Assembly: GCF_004379255.2 (NCBI RefSeq) | Contig: NC_056037.1 | Location: forward strand, 15,386,902 to 15,450,901 | Direction of reading: 5' to 3' | DNA length: 64,000 bases | Source: Salvia splendens | Taxonomy: Eukaryota; Streptophyta; Magnoliopsida; Lamiales; Lamiaceae | Part shown: positions 56,675 to 64,000 of the stretch, piece by piece | How positions within the stretch are numbered: the stretch's first letter is position 1 | Layout: each line of letters opens with the position of its first letter | Translations under genes and position numbers: made by a program | The notes under the pieces: model-generated | Told to the model about the DNA's origin: nothing | Seen by the model: the letters and a program-made list of their open reading frames with translations, nothing else | Database searches by the model: none

Positions 56675-57010
56675 CACTACAAAAAACTTATTTTTTAAGG
56701 ACACAAATATTAAGATGCAATTATAGTGTTTGAAATTTTTTAAAATAACCATATTTTAGGATGCAATTGTTTGGAAATTTGTAAAAATAAACATAATTTA
56801 GGGTGCAAAAGAAAGTGTCTCTAAGTTGAGGATAAATTATTTTAATCTTTTGCTTTTTTTTAGAACGCTTTTACTTGTGTCCCCTAATTTTAATTAATTG
56901 GGACACCAATAATAAGGATATTTCATAAAGCATTGTTGGTATAATTAGACACACAAATTAATGTCCTTAATAGCATTAAAAAGGTGTCATTCAGTTTTTT
57001 TGTTGTAGTG
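56675..57010. mobile_element. CACTA-end MITE (336 bp)
   Basis: It starts CACTACAAAAAACTTATTTT and ends, reversed, CACTACAACAAAAAAACTGA. The 3-bp flank ATG is present on both sides (56672-56674, 57011-57013). The interior has AGGACAC and GTGTC-type motifs (AAGGACACAAATATTAAGAT; GGTGTCATTC), unlike the GTGACGG motifs of the other CACTA elements here, so it is a different family. Confidence 0.85.
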
Positions 57011-57130
57011 ATGATTTTGACACTATGCTTCCACCATTGAAATTCCAAAACACGACCAGAAACATAAATGATCTGAAACCAAAGTGCAAAAATCTTTGAA
57101 AAATGAAAAAAAAAAAATTAATATATCCGT

Positions 57131-57791
57131 TGATGGAGTACGTACTAAACAAGCCCAACAGCAGTAAAGCCCATCAGCCTAAAGCCCAAGAAAGAGTATC
57201 AGTCCGGCATGACTAAAGAGTTCAGTTCGGCACAACCAAAGAGTTCGGCCCCAGCCTACAGCTCGGTATAAGACAACCAATCAAACTCTGCTCTCAGATC
57301 GGCATCAAGCTCTACTCTCAGATCGGCAAAAGCTGCTCGGCAATAATTCAGCAGTTCGGTCTCAGTATTCGACCGAACTAGGAGATAGTGGACTCATGCA
57401 GGATTTCCACCTCCACTACACCCACGATCTATTTAGTGGTGTCAAGCAGTCATTAACTCATGCAGGATAGTGGACCCATGCAAGATCGCCACGATCTCCA
57501 CGACATCCACTACCTAGTAAATAGCTGCATGCCACGATCTTGGTCCTTTGTATAAGTAGAACCTAGATTAGATAGATATTGATTTTTACATTCTCTCGAT
57601 CTCTAGAGATAGAATACAAAATAGCAAGTCTGTATTGTAAGCTGTAGAAAACAGATCAAGCAATACAACTCTGCCCTCTTTTCTTCCCGTGGACGTAGAT
57701 TTACCTCAGTAAATCGAACCACGTAAATTCTCTGTGTCGTGATCTGCGTCGTTCCTGCATTCACAAACATCAAATTTTCGCGGATTCATCA
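57131..57791 (+). repeat. 5' LTR of the Tat element (661 bp)
   Basis: Opens TGATGGAGTACGTACTAAAC and ends GCGGATTCATCA. The start is repeated exactly at 63988-64000. A likely TATA box (TTTGTATAAGTAG) is near 57547. Confidence 0.92.
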
Positions 57792-57792
57792 C

Positions 57793-57810
57793 TGGCGCCG
57801 TCTGTGGGAA
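57793..57810 (+). promoter_or_regulatory. Primer-binding site of the Tat element
   Basis: TGGCGCCGTCTGTGGGAA begins two bases after the LTR. TGGCGCCG matches the 3' end of a plant Asp-type tRNA, but the following bases differ from tRNA-Asp as I know it, so the primer tRNA is not fixed. The same 18 bases serve Copia A. Confidence 0.75.
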
Positions 57811-57865
57811 CCAGAGAACCAAATTTGTGATAAAGCGAGTTTTTGATCCTCTTCTACCAAAAAAA

Positions 57866-59950
57866 ATGCATACCAGATCACATAACACCCGTGCCTCCAT
57901 CCGTGATAACCATGAGGAAGCTAATCCAGCAGCCCATAGGCCTGGAAAGCAGCCTCGTGAAAAATCTACTTCCGGTTCTCACGAAGAAGGAACAAGCCAC
58001 TCCAGGAGTCGTCGCACCGAGTCTTCCCAGCAGCCCGATTTAAATGAAGCTGTCAAGCTGTTCTTGGCCGAGAAGCAGGAGGAGTTCTTAACCTTCCTGC
58101 AGAAGAGCCAACAGCCGGAGAAGACAACGGCGGATTCTCCCTCCTCATCCAGACATGAAAGTCACTACCGCAGTAGTGACGTGTCTTCCAGGAGAAAGAA
58201 TCCTCAACCCCGACATGTTCCTGTTCCTCCTCGGTACCGGAACCACAGGAGAACTCCATCTCCTCCGTACCGAAGAGATGTCGGGTTCGCCATGTACGGA
58301 GCATTAAAGACTCCGTTCTCGGACGATATCACCCGAACTCCTTTGCCACGGAACTACCGGACACCGTCAATGACTTATGACGGGCTAGAGGATCCTCATG
58401 ACTTCTTGGGACGCTATCAATATAATATGGCGAACCAGGGTCTCAATGAGGTCCACATGTGCAAGCTGTTCCCCGAGCTGCTCGTCGGGAACGCCAGAAG
58501 ATGGTTCGACAGCCTTCCTCAAGGCAGCATTAGATCCTACCGAGATCTAATGGATGCTTTCCACAGGAGGTTCTTTCAGAAAGCGGAAGCCCGGATCACT
58601 TCGGCTCAGCTGCTTTCCATTCGTCAAGGTCGCGACGAAAAAATCAGCGACTTCATGACAAGATTCCACAAGGAATGCCTGCAAGTAGACGATCTCAACG
58701 ATCTGCTTGTCATCTCGGCATTCCAAAATGGAATCCTGCCCGGAGCTCTCTACAGGAAGCTCGTTGAGTGCGGTCCGCAGACAGCTCAGGAAATGTGGGA
58801 CATTGCGGACCAGTACTCCCGGGCCGATGAGGCAGACCGTCTCAAACGGTCGTTAGACAGCTCATCGTCCCGAGAAGACAGAAGGAAGCCCGATCATAGC
58901 GATCGGGGGCATCCTCGCCGGACTCCATTTGAAAGAATTCAAAGGGCTCCGGTGCAAGACAGATTGGGACCCCGTCTCAATCCCGAGAAGCCGCCCGCTC
59001 AGTTCGTACCACTGAACAAGTCAAGAGCGGAAATTTTCGAACTACATTCCGATATGTTCGAAAGACCAAAGCGGATGACGAAATCAGCCGCGCGGCGACC
59101 TCAGGATCAATATTGCTCCTTCCATCAAACCCACGGTCACGATACCGAGGAGTGCCGAGATTTGGCTGCAGGTATTGATGTTCTTGTGAAAACAGGAACG
59201 TTAAAAAAATACCAAAGCAAGCAGCCGAAAAAGAACAAAAAGCAGAGAGGTGCGAACTGCAATCCTCAGGATCCGAAAAGGCATGAGGATCCCGAAGACG
59301 ACGACGAGCCGCAATATGATGGAGTAATCCTGACTATTGATGCTCTCCCTGCCGGGAAGACTAAGTCGTCCCTAAAAGCAGAACGCAGAGGTTCCAATCA
59401 AGAGGAGCCAACACATAAAAGGCTGAAGAAAGACGAAATGATTACATTTTCAGACGCCGATCCCGTCCCAGCCATCTCTCCTCACCAAGATGCTATTGTC
59501 ATTCAAGCCGGAGTGGCAAACAAACTGATCCACAGAGTATTTGTGGATACAGGAGCGTCAGTCAGCATTCTTTTTAAAGAATGTTTCGATAAAATGGAAG
59601 TGGATCCAGCTCGGCTCAGTCCGGCTCCACTTCCTCTGAAAAGTTTCGCCCAGGAGGACACCCGCCCTGAAGGTATTATCAGCCTTCCGATCACGGTGGG
59701 AAAAGCGCCTACAAGCTCCAATACGATGATCGAGTTCTTTGTGGTGAAAGCTCGGTCCCCGTACAACATCATCCTGGGGAGAGACTGGCTCAACACAGTT
59801 CGGGCTGTTTGCTCTACTTATCACCTCACCATCAAGATCCCCACTAAAGGTGGGATAGCGGTCATCCGAGGTGATCAAAAGAGAGCAAAAGAATGTCTGC
59901 AGATTGCGCTTAAAAGTGCCGAGCAATCAGTTCGGCACCATCAAGCATAG
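57866..59950 (+). CDS. Tat element Gag-protease polyprotein
   Basis: 694 codons from ATG 57866, chosen because the upstream in-frame codons lack an ATG. Residues 1-120 are charged and disordered. The Gag capsid-like domain lies about 150-310 (NARRWFDSLPQGSIRSYRDL). A Cys/His motif CSFHQTHGHDTEEC of zinc-binding type is near 415-428. The aspartic protease lies about 540-660 with DTGAS near 560 and ILGRDW near 635. It would form the particle and cut the polyprotein. It ends at TAG 59948-59950. The pol ORF follows in the same frame. No mutation is apparent. Confidence 0.92.
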   Translation: MHTRSHNTRASIRDNHEEANPAAHRPGKQPREKSTSGSHEEGTSHSRSRRTESSQQPDLNEAVKLFLAEKQEEFLTFLQKSQQPEKTTADSPSSSRHESHYRSSDVSSRRKNPQPRHVPVPPRYRNHRRTPSPPYRRDVGFAMYGALKTPFSDDITRTPLPRNYRTPSMTYDGLEDPHDFLGRYQYNMANQGLNEVHMCKLFPELLVGNARRWFDSLPQGSIRSYRDLMDAFHRRFFQKAEARITSAQLLSIRQGRDEKISDFMTRFHKECLQVDDLNDLLVISAFQNGILPGALYRKLVECGPQTAQEMWDIADQYSRADEADRLKRSLDSSSSREDRRKPDHSDRGHPRRTPFERIQRAPVQDRLGPRLNPEKPPAQFVPLNKSRAEIFELHSDMFERPKRMTKSAARRPQDQYCSFHQTHGHDTEECRDLAAGIDVLVKTGTLKKYQSKQPKKNKKQRGANCNPQDPKRHEDPEDDDEPQYDGVILTIDALPAGKTKSSLKAERRGSNQEEPTHKRLKKDEMITFSDADPVPAISPHQDAIVIQAGVANKLIHRVFVDTGASVSILFKECFDKMEVDPARLSPAPLPLKSFAQEDTRPEGIISLPITVGKAPTSSNTMIEFFVVKARSPYNIILGRDWLNTVRAVCSTYHLTIKIPTKGGIAVIRGDQKRAKECLQIALKSAEQSVRHHQA

Positions 59951-59956
59951 CAATCA
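59948..59956 (+). promoter_or_regulatory. Candidate translational read-through signal between gag-pro and pol
   Basis: The stop and next six bases are TAG CAATCA. This fits UAG-CAR-YYA, the leaky-stop context known from tobamoviruses and used in plants. The pol frame continues with no further stop: 11 codons lead to the ATG at 59984, and the frame then stays open to 63244. Read-through would give a Gag-Pro-Pol of about 1792 residues at a low fraction. The match is seen directly; its function is inference. Confidence 0.6.
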
Positions 59957-59983
59957 CAGCAACCGGAGTCAAAGGCAAGCGAG

Positions 59984-62900
59984 ATGACCGAAGTCACTTC
60001 AGAGCCGAACTCAATGACCGTTCAGTTATACGAAGATGATCCATCCAGAACGGTCAAGATCGGCTTCGCAGGAACGCCTCTACTCCGGGAAAAGACCATT
60101 CAGCTCCTCAAGGAGTACAAAGATGTCTTTGCATGGTCTCCGTTGGACATGACCGGAGTGCCCCCCGAGGTAATCACTCATCGGTTAAATATTGATCCTT
60201 CAATCCAGCCAGTAAAACAGAAGCAAAGACTCTTTGCGGCAGAAAGAAGCCAAGTCATTCATGACGAAGTCCGCCAATTACTAAAAGCGGATGTACTATT
60301 CGAGGTGAAATATCCTTCCTGGGTGGCCAATCCTGTGATGATCAAGAAAAAAGGAGGATGGCGGATGTGCATAGATTTTACCGATCTAAACAAGCACTGT
60401 CCTAAAGATTGCTATCCCCTTCCGAATATAGATAAAAAAGTAGAAGCTTTGATCGGCTTCGAAATTTTCTGTTTTCTTGATTTATACAAAGGATATCACC
60501 AAGTATTGATGGATGAGAGTGACGCTCCGAAAACAGCTTTCATTACCGATTTCGGCATTTTCGCTTATAAAAAGATGCCATTCGGTTTAAAGAATGCCGG
60601 AGCCACTTATCAAAGGATGGTAGACAAGCTTTTTCGGCACCTGATTGGAAAGGAGGTCGAAGTGTATGTTGACGATATAGTCGTCAAAAGCAAAAGCACT
60701 TCGGAGTACGAGCACAACCTCAAATCCACTCTCAACGTGCTCAAGAAAGCCAACCTCAAACTTAATCCCCAAAAGTGTACCTTTTTGGTAGATTCGGGAA
60801 AGTTTCTGGGTTGTTGGGTTTCAAAGGACGGACTCAAGGCAAACCCCTCAAAAGTTCAAGTCGTTCAGAACATGGCAATGCCGAAGTCCATACATGACGT
60901 GCAAAGGCTAACCGGATGTCTAGCCGCACTGAATCGATTCCTTTCCCAAGCAGCCGAAAAGCAACTGCCGTTCTTCAAGTTATTGAAAAAGGCACCAAAG
61001 TTCGAGTGGGGAGCCGAGCAGAAAAAGGCCTTTGACGAGCTCAAAAGTTATCTAGCCGAGCTTCCTATTCTCTCTGCTCCAACCGAAGCCGAAGTAATTT
61101 TCTTATACTTAGCGGCATCCGATCAAACCATTAGCGCGGTGCTTGTACGAGAAGAAGGCCTAAAGCAGTTTCCCATCTACTTTACAAGCCGAGCATTAAG
61201 AGGTCCAGAAACAAGGTATCAACCTCTGGAGAAAATTGCTCTGGCATTAGTAAATGCAGCAAGGAGACTGCGGCCATACTTCTATGCTCACAAGGTATGC
61301 GTCTTAACCGATCTGCCTCTTCGGCAAGTTTTGACCAAGCCAGAAGCATCAGGCAGAATCGCCAAATGGGCCATAGAGCTGGGAGAACACTCAATCGAGT
61401 ACCTACCTCGGAAAGCCATCAAGGGACAAGCCTTGGCAGATTTTCTTGCAGAGGCCAAGTTCGATCAAGCAATCCCTGTCATTGCCGAACAGAAAAATTC
61501 TACCAATGCCGAACTAGCACAGCCCTTGGAATCCGAAGTAGAGCCGCCAGACTGCTGGAGCGGATTCGTAGATGGAGCTTCAAACAAGATGGGAAGTGGA
61601 GCTGGTATTTTACTCGTCGCTCCCGACGGACACGAGGTAACCTACTCACTTCGGTTCCTATTCCCCACTACTAATAATGAAGCCGAGTACGAAGCCCTCC
61701 TGGCCGGACTCCAGTTAGCGCAAAGTCTGCTCGTCAAATCTCTCAAAGTCCATTGTGATTCACAAGTCATAGTAAATCACATGTTGGGTACAAGTGAAGC
61801 CCGTGACGAGAGAATGAAGAAGTATTTGGACAAAGCGCAAAGCATCAGCCGAAGTTTCTCCTATTTTCGGATAATCCGCGTTCCCAGAGCGGAAAATAGC
61901 CGAGCAGATACCTTAAGTAAGTTGGCCTCAGATCCGAGCTCAAAGGCGGAAGAATTAATGCATCGAAGCATTGATGAAGCCGAGGTACATTCAGTATCCA
62001 GCTCGCCGAACTGGATGACGCCGATCTTGCAGTATCTGGGTCAAGGACAATTGCCCGAGGATAAGAGAGAAGCTCGGAAGATCACGTGCCGAGCACTTCG
62101 GTACGAACTTCATGAAGGAGTCCTCTTTAGAAAGTCTTACCTCCAGCCGTTATTGCGGTGCGTAGGACCAGAAGAGACGGACTACATCCTCAGAGAAGTT
62201 CATGAAGGATCGTGCGGCAGCCACATCGGAGCTAGAGCTTTAGCTAAAAAAGTTCTAAGATGGGGATATTATTGGCCAACCTTGGTACAAGAAGCAGTGC
62301 AGCTCGTCAAGACATGCCCGAAGTGCCAAATCCATGCAAATATCCCAAGGATGCCGCAGACCGATCTATCCACTATGCAAAGCCCTTGGCCTTTCATGCA
62401 ATGGGGCATAGACATAGTGGGACCACTTCCTCAAGCTCCTCGGCAAATGAAATTCCTAATCGTTGCCGTGGACTACTTTACGAAGTGGGTGGAAGCTGAA
62501 CCATTAGCTACGATAACGAGCTCAAAGGCATTGGACTTCGTCTGGAAGAACATAGTGTGCCGATTTGGCATACCCCACATCCTCATCTCGGATAACGGGA
62601 CTCAGTTCACCGACAAGACGTTCAAGAATTGGTGCCAAGAGCTGAATATTCAACAGCGGTTCACTTCGGTCTCTCATCCACAAGCAAACGGACAAACGGA
62701 GGTAACAAATCGTATCCTGGTGAAAGGGTTAAAAGCTCGGTTAGAACAAGCCAAAGGACAATGGGTAGAAAATCTCCCTCAAGTCCTATGGTCCTACCGA
62801 ACTACACCCACAACCTCCAACGGTGAAACTCCGTACAGTCTGGTGTACGGCACTGAAGCCGTAATTCCGGTGGAGATCGGCGTACCCAGTCCCCGAACTC

Positions 62901-63244
62901 TAAATTTCTCCTCAGAAATGAATGACGACGGACTGAGAGCCGAGCTAGATCTTGCCGAAGAAAGAAGAGAATTGGCATGCATAAAAGCAGCCAAGTACAA
63001 AGAGCAAGTAGCCCGGTATTACAACCAAAGGGTGAAGAAGCTGCAATTTCAAGTGGGAGATCTCGTCTTGAGAAACAACGAAGTAAGCCGAGCAGAAAAG
63101 CTGGGCAAGCTCGAACCCACATGGGAAGGTCCGTATCGGGTGTCAGAAGTCCTCGGCAAAGGGTCTTACAAATTGGCTCACATGTCAGGAGAACAGGTAC
63201 CCCGATCATGGCACATTTCAAACCTCAAAAAGTTCCATTTGTAA
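59984..63244 (+). CDS. Tat element Pol: RT, RNase H, second RNase H, integrase
   Basis: 1086 codons from ATG 59984; the same frame is open from 59951. RT at about 90-290 (WRMCIDFTDLNKHCPKD, FLDLYKGYHQ, YVDD near 227). The usual gypsy RNase H at about 355-490 shows weak conservation (LYLAASDQTISAVLV, without the normal DAS). A second, archaeal-type RNase H lies at about 525-650 (FVDGASNKMGSGAGILL, NNEAEYEALLAGL, HCDSQVIVNHM). The integrase zinc finger is near 740-785 and the core has D, D and E in WGIDIVGPL, LISDNGTQF and GQTEVTNR. The presence of the second RNase H with loss of residues in the first is typical of Tat. No stop or frameshift is seen. Confidence 0.93.
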   Translation: MTEVTSEPNSMTVQLYEDDPSRTVKIGFAGTPLLREKTIQLLKEYKDVFAWSPLDMTGVPPEVITHRLNIDPSIQPVKQKQRLFAAERSQVIHDEVRQLLKADVLFEVKYPSWVANPVMIKKKGGWRMCIDFTDLNKHCPKDCYPLPNIDKKVEALIGFEIFCFLDLYKGYHQVLMDESDAPKTAFITDFGIFAYKKMPFGLKNAGATYQRMVDKLFRHLIGKEVEVYVDDIVVKSKSTSEYEHNLKSTLNVLKKANLKLNPQKCTFLVDSGKFLGCWVSKDGLKANPSKVQVVQNMAMPKSIHDVQRLTGCLAALNRFLSQAAEKQLPFFKLLKKAPKFEWGAEQKKAFDELKSYLAELPILSAPTEAEVIFLYLAASDQTISAVLVREEGLKQFPIYFTSRALRGPETRYQPLEKIALALVNAARRLRPYFYAHKVCVLTDLPLRQVLTKPEASGRIAKWAIELGEHSIEYLPRKAIKGQALADFLAEAKFDQAIPVIAEQKNSTNAELAQPLESEVEPPDCWSGFVDGASNKMGSGAGILLVAPDGHEVTYSLRFLFPTTNNEAEYEALLAGLQLAQSLLVKSLKVHCDSQVIVNHMLGTSEARDERMKKYLDKAQSISRSFSYFRIIRVPRAENSRADTLSKLASDPSSKAEELMHRSIDEAEVHSVSSSPNWMTPILQYLGQGQLPEDKREARKITCRALRYELHEGVLFRKSYLQPLLRCVGPEETDYILREVHEGSCGSHIGARALAKKVLRWGYYWPTLVQEAVQLVKTCPKCQIHANIPRMPQTDLSTMQSPWPFMQWGIDIVGPLPQAPRQMKFLIVAVDYFTKWVEAEPLATITSSKALDFVWKNIVCRFGIPHILISDNGTQFTDKTFKNWCQELNIQQRFTSVSHPQANGQTEVTNRILVKGLKARLEQAKGQWVENLPQVLWSYRTTPTTSNGETPYSLVYGTEAVIPVEIGVPSPRTLNFSSEMNDDGLRAELDLAEERRELACIKAAKYKEQVARYYNQRVKKLQFQVGDLVLRNNEVSRAEKLGKLEPTWEGPYRVSEVLGKGSYKLAHMSGEQVPRSWHISNLKKFHL

Positions 63245-63444
63245 GAGACAGTCCGGTCAGTCAGTCTTGAGTCCTGTTCGGTCAATGTGCTTTATTTGGT
63301 TTGCTTGGTCTTTGTTTGTCTCTATGTGCTTTTTATTTGTCTATATGCGTTTTGTCTGTCTATGTGCGTGTCGTCTCTTACAAATGTTACTGAGGCATCT
63401 TGTTCTTCGAAGGCTGATCCCCTTCTTAGAACATATACAAGCTA

Positions 63445-63710
63445 AACGATTGTGAGTCAAAGCTTCTACAGAAGATACAAGACCACAATTCAGCTTAAAC
63501 AAGCAGTTCGTCTGAAACGAGCTGCAACAAGCCAACGATTGTGAGTCAAAGCTTCTACAGAAGATACAAGACCACAATTCAGCTTAAACAAGCAGTTCGT
63601 CTGAAACGAGCTGCAATAAGCCAACGATTGTGAAGTCCAAGCTTCTAAAGAGGATACAAGACCACAATTCGGCTTAAAAATCAAGCACTTCGTCTGAAAC
63701 GAACTGCAAC
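63445..63710 (+). repeat. 89-bp tandem repeat, three copies, in the Tat 3' region
   Basis: Units starting AACGATTGTGAGTCAAAGCT and containing CAAGACCACAATTCAGCTTA and GTTCGTCTGAAACGAGCTGC repeat near 63445, 63534 and 63623. The first two are almost identical; the third has several changes. CGTCTGAAACGA forms short facing arms. Confidence 0.9.
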
Positions 63711-63711
63711 G

Positions 63712-63870
63712 AAAGTCCGATTCTCGCGATAAAACTTGCCTGAATTAGGACAAGGGAAAGTCCGATCCACGCGATAAAACTCGCCGAATTAGGACAAGGG
63801 AAAGTCCGATCCCCAAATTAGGACAACGGAAAGTTCGATCCGAGCGATAAAACTCGCCAAATTAGGACAC
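63712..63870 (+). repeat. Roughly 48-bp tandem repeat, about four partial copies
   Basis: Units with GAAAGTCCGATCCACGCGAT and AAAACTCGCCGAATTAGGAC follow the 89-bp array directly; one copy lacks the CGCGATAAAACTCG part. No coding. Confidence 0.85.
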
Positions 63871-63975
63871 AAACCAAGTCCGGTCAAAGAAGAGTTCACT
63901 TCATCAGACCGAGGACAAACATCAACTTACCCCGTACCTTTATCCAGAATGCCGAAGTGATTCACTTCACTTTTC

Positions 63976-64000
63976 GGGGGGGGGTAGTGATGGAGTACGT
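63976..64000 (+). repeat. G-rich tract and start of the Tat 3' LTR
   Basis: A run of nine G (63976-63984), then TAG, then TGATGGAGTACGT (63988-64000), which equals the first 13 bases of the 5' LTR. The G run is the polypurine primer site. The window ends inside the LTR. Confidence 0.9.

Larger units (their letters stand above)
57131..64000 (+). mobile_element. Tat-lineage Ty3/gypsy retrotransposon, 3' LTR cut by the window end
   Basis: 5' LTR, primer site, gag-protease ORF, pol ORF with two RNase H domains, a repeat-rich 3' non-coding part, a G-rich tract and the first 13 bp of the 3' LTR. The second RNase H between the usual one and integrase marks the Tat/Ogre group. Both ORFs are long and undamaged, so the copy may be functional. 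The base before the LTR is in TCCGT (57126-57130), the expected duplication. Confidence 0.93.

Noticed and set aside
63445..63870. Repeats near the window end considered as CRISPR-like
   Set aside because: They are contiguous tandem units in a Tat element, without variable spacers.

Overview
This is a 64 kb piece of a eudicot nuclear genome. The evidence is plant gene families with GT-AG introns (R2R3-MYB, PB1-domain Raf-like kinase, XTH, PR-1/CAP) and plant-type Athila, Tat, Copia, CACTA, PIF/Harbinger, hAT, Mutator and Stowaway elements. I see no bacterial, organellar, tRNA or rRNA genes. The species cannot be fixed from the sequence; an asterid such as a member of the Lamiales is only a guess.

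Layout. 1-8243: 3' part of an Athila-type Ty3/gypsy element (pol end, a 920-codon ORF in the env position, 3' LTR). 8260-12412: minus-strand Copia element A, broken and cut where the Athila begins. 12413-15090: non-coding DNA with three Stowaway-like MITEs and one CACTA-type MITE. 15139-15693: intact PR-1/CAP gene. 16428-17553: non-autonomous hAT element with a perfect 8-bp target duplication. 17627-22976: Copia element B, two LTRs and a decayed pol. 23177-28407: Copia element C, minus strand, with near-identical LTRs and a perfect 5-bp target duplication. It sits 21 bp beyond the stop codon of an R2R3-MYB gene (28429-29358, three exons). 31248-34919: CACTA element with a decayed TNPA-like gene. 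36029-37813: PIF/Harbinger element with a broken Myb/SANT-like ORF and no transposase. 39089-45403: intact eight-exon Raf-like kinase gene of about 1110 residues, whose 2.2 kb third coding intron holds transposon debris. 46417-47840: Mutator-like element carrying a gene-like 5' end. 48123-49192: intact three-exon XTH gene. 50130-52251: gypsy-type solo LTR holding a hAT MITE. 52602-54795: internally deleted LTR element. 55020-57010: three small inverted-repeat elements. 57131-64000: Tat-lineage gypsy element, complete except for most of its 3' LTR.

The four host genes act in separate processes: a secreted CAP protein, a transcription factor, a signalling kinase and a cell-wall enzyme. MYB, kinase and XTH all read on the minus strand but share no evident operon or cluster logic. 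Most of the window is mobile DNA, much of it nested.

Most notable points: (1) the Tat element's gag-protease and pol ORFs share one frame, separated only by a UAG followed by CAA UCA, the tobamovirus-type leaky-stop context; (2) the recent Copia insertion replaces the 3' end of the MYB transcript; (3) a Pack-MULE-like element carries what looks like a captured gene start; (4) an 18-nt primer-binding-site region is identical in a Copia and a gypsy element.

Exon boundaries were worked out by hand from GT-AG sites and reading frame; no alignment or database search was run.
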